This document shows, piece after piece, positions 63,676-64,000 of a DNA stretch of 64,000 bases (its first letter is position 1; every line of letters begins with the position of its first letter). A program made the translations under genes and the position numbers. The notes below the pieces were generated by a model. The model was not told the DNA's origin and did no database searches. It was given only the letters and a program-made list of their open reading frames with translations. The stretch covers positions 1 through 64,000 of the forward strand of contig CAMFLR010000004.1 in assembly GCA_945957605.1 (NCBI GenBank), given 5' to 3'. The DNA is from an uncultured Isosphaeraceae bacterium. GTDB lineage: Bacteria > Planctomycetota > Planctomycetia > Isosphaerales > Isosphaeraceae.

Positions 63676-64000
63676 TCAGAAAGAGAATTCTGCGCCGTAG
63701 TCGGTCAAACGATCACGCCAGATTGTGTGGACGTGGTCGCTCCCCTGGGTCGCGAATTCGATCCAGACGCGAGGCCCGTCGATACGCACGTAGTCGCCCC
63801 GATCGGCGAGGGCCGGCGAGCCTGAGTACGAGACCTTCACCTTGTCGAGCTCGGCTTCGTACAGCTTGAGATATTCAGCTCCCTGCGGGCTGTCACCCGT
63901 CCATGCTGCGATCGCCTTCTTGACGAAGTCCTTGGATGCATCGGAGAGCTCCGAGACGGAAACTCCTTCGCTCTTCGAGGGGAACTTGCCATCACGACCG
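63676..64000 (-). CDS. DUF3500-family protein, 3' end, runs off the right edge
   Basis: Translating the minus strand from the window edge gives an open frame of 107 codons ending with TGA at 63676-63678. It includes SELSDASKDFVKKAIAAWTGD, a middle helix LKLYEAELDKVKVSYSGS, and RVWIEFATQGSDHVHTIWRDR near the C-terminus. This order of a helix followed by VWIE, an H-x-H-T-x-W-R-D-x-x-x-DYG ending, matches the C-terminus of DUF3500 proteins of unknown function, which are usually exported and about 350-400 residues long. Only the last third is present. The stop falls 7 bases before the HupE/UreJ start, so the two genes are co-transcribed. Confidence 0.8.
   Translation of the reverse strand, partial: GRDGKFPSKSEGVSVSELSDASKDFVKKAIAAWTGDSPQGAEYLKLYEAELDKVKVSYSGSPALADRGDYVRIDGPRVWIEFATQGSDHVHTIWRDRLTDYGAEFSF

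Overview
The window reads as a chromosomal segment of a member of the Planctomycetota. The evidence is the mix of families: an ECF sigma factor fused to a large membrane-anchored C-terminal part, a Pirellula/Verrucomicrobium-type membrane-bound dehydrogenase with HEAT repeats and a haem motif, a PEP-CTERM protein, two exported proteins carrying an N-terminal RP-x-LE-x-(L/A)E-(D/A)R-like segment, very long TPR and STAND proteins, and an FHA-kinase. Family or genus cannot be assigned from this sequence alone. No rRNA, tRNA, CRISPR array, insertion sequence, prophage or integrase was found.

Layout. 1-3.4 kb: minus-strand cluster of a frameshifted radical SAM gene, a CapK/PaaK-like adenylate-forming enzyme and an FAD oxidoreductase, divergent from an aspartyl/asparaginyl hydroxylase. 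4.6-8.6 kb: BlaI-type repressor and M56 metalloprotease with a long carboxypeptidase-regulatory-like C-terminus, behind a promoter overlapped by two operator palindromes. 8.8-18.3 kb: small exported or membrane proteins and enzymes, including a dihydrofolate-reductase-like gene broken at a dinucleotide repeat and a MarR/nitroreductase pair sharing a palindromic operator. 18.4-20.5 kb: a two-gene arginine-to-ornithine-to-proline module. 21-24 kb: membrane-bound dehydrogenase. 24-26 kb: HD-domain protein divergent from a GlxA-type regulator. 26.5-37.8 kb: signalling island of FHA/zinc-ribbon kinase, a 1347-aa DUF4062-STAND ATPase, a TPR membrane protein and a divergent TPR/SLOG-like/class III nucleotide cyclase. 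38-43 kb: SGNH hydrolase, beta-helix surface protein with an internal triplication, PEP-CTERM protein. 43.5-48.4 kb: light-sensing operon (hybrid histidine kinase, haem oxygenase, bacteriophytochrome, response regulator). 48.9-52.6 kb: ECF sigma-transmembrane-thioredoxin fusion. 52.9-54.9 kb: YkgJ cysteine-cluster protein; ArsR/AHSA1 pair. 55.1-61.5 kb: a 2131-aa polytopic membrane protein. 62.3-64 kb: HupE/UreJ-like protein behind the 3' end of a DUF3500 gene that runs off the window.

How the genes work together. Several units are self-contained: haem oxygenase makes the biliverdin that the phytochrome binds, with two downstream phospho-signalling partners; BlaI-like repressor, promoter, twin operators and protease form one switch; MarR appears to control itself and the nitroreductase from near-identical palindromes; the arginine hydrolase and ornithine cyclodeaminase-type proteins are separate versions of the two halves of a cyanobacterial fusion enzyme. 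The most unusual elements are the sigma-thioredoxin fusion, the DUF4062-STAND/TPR/cyclase island and the giant membrane protein.
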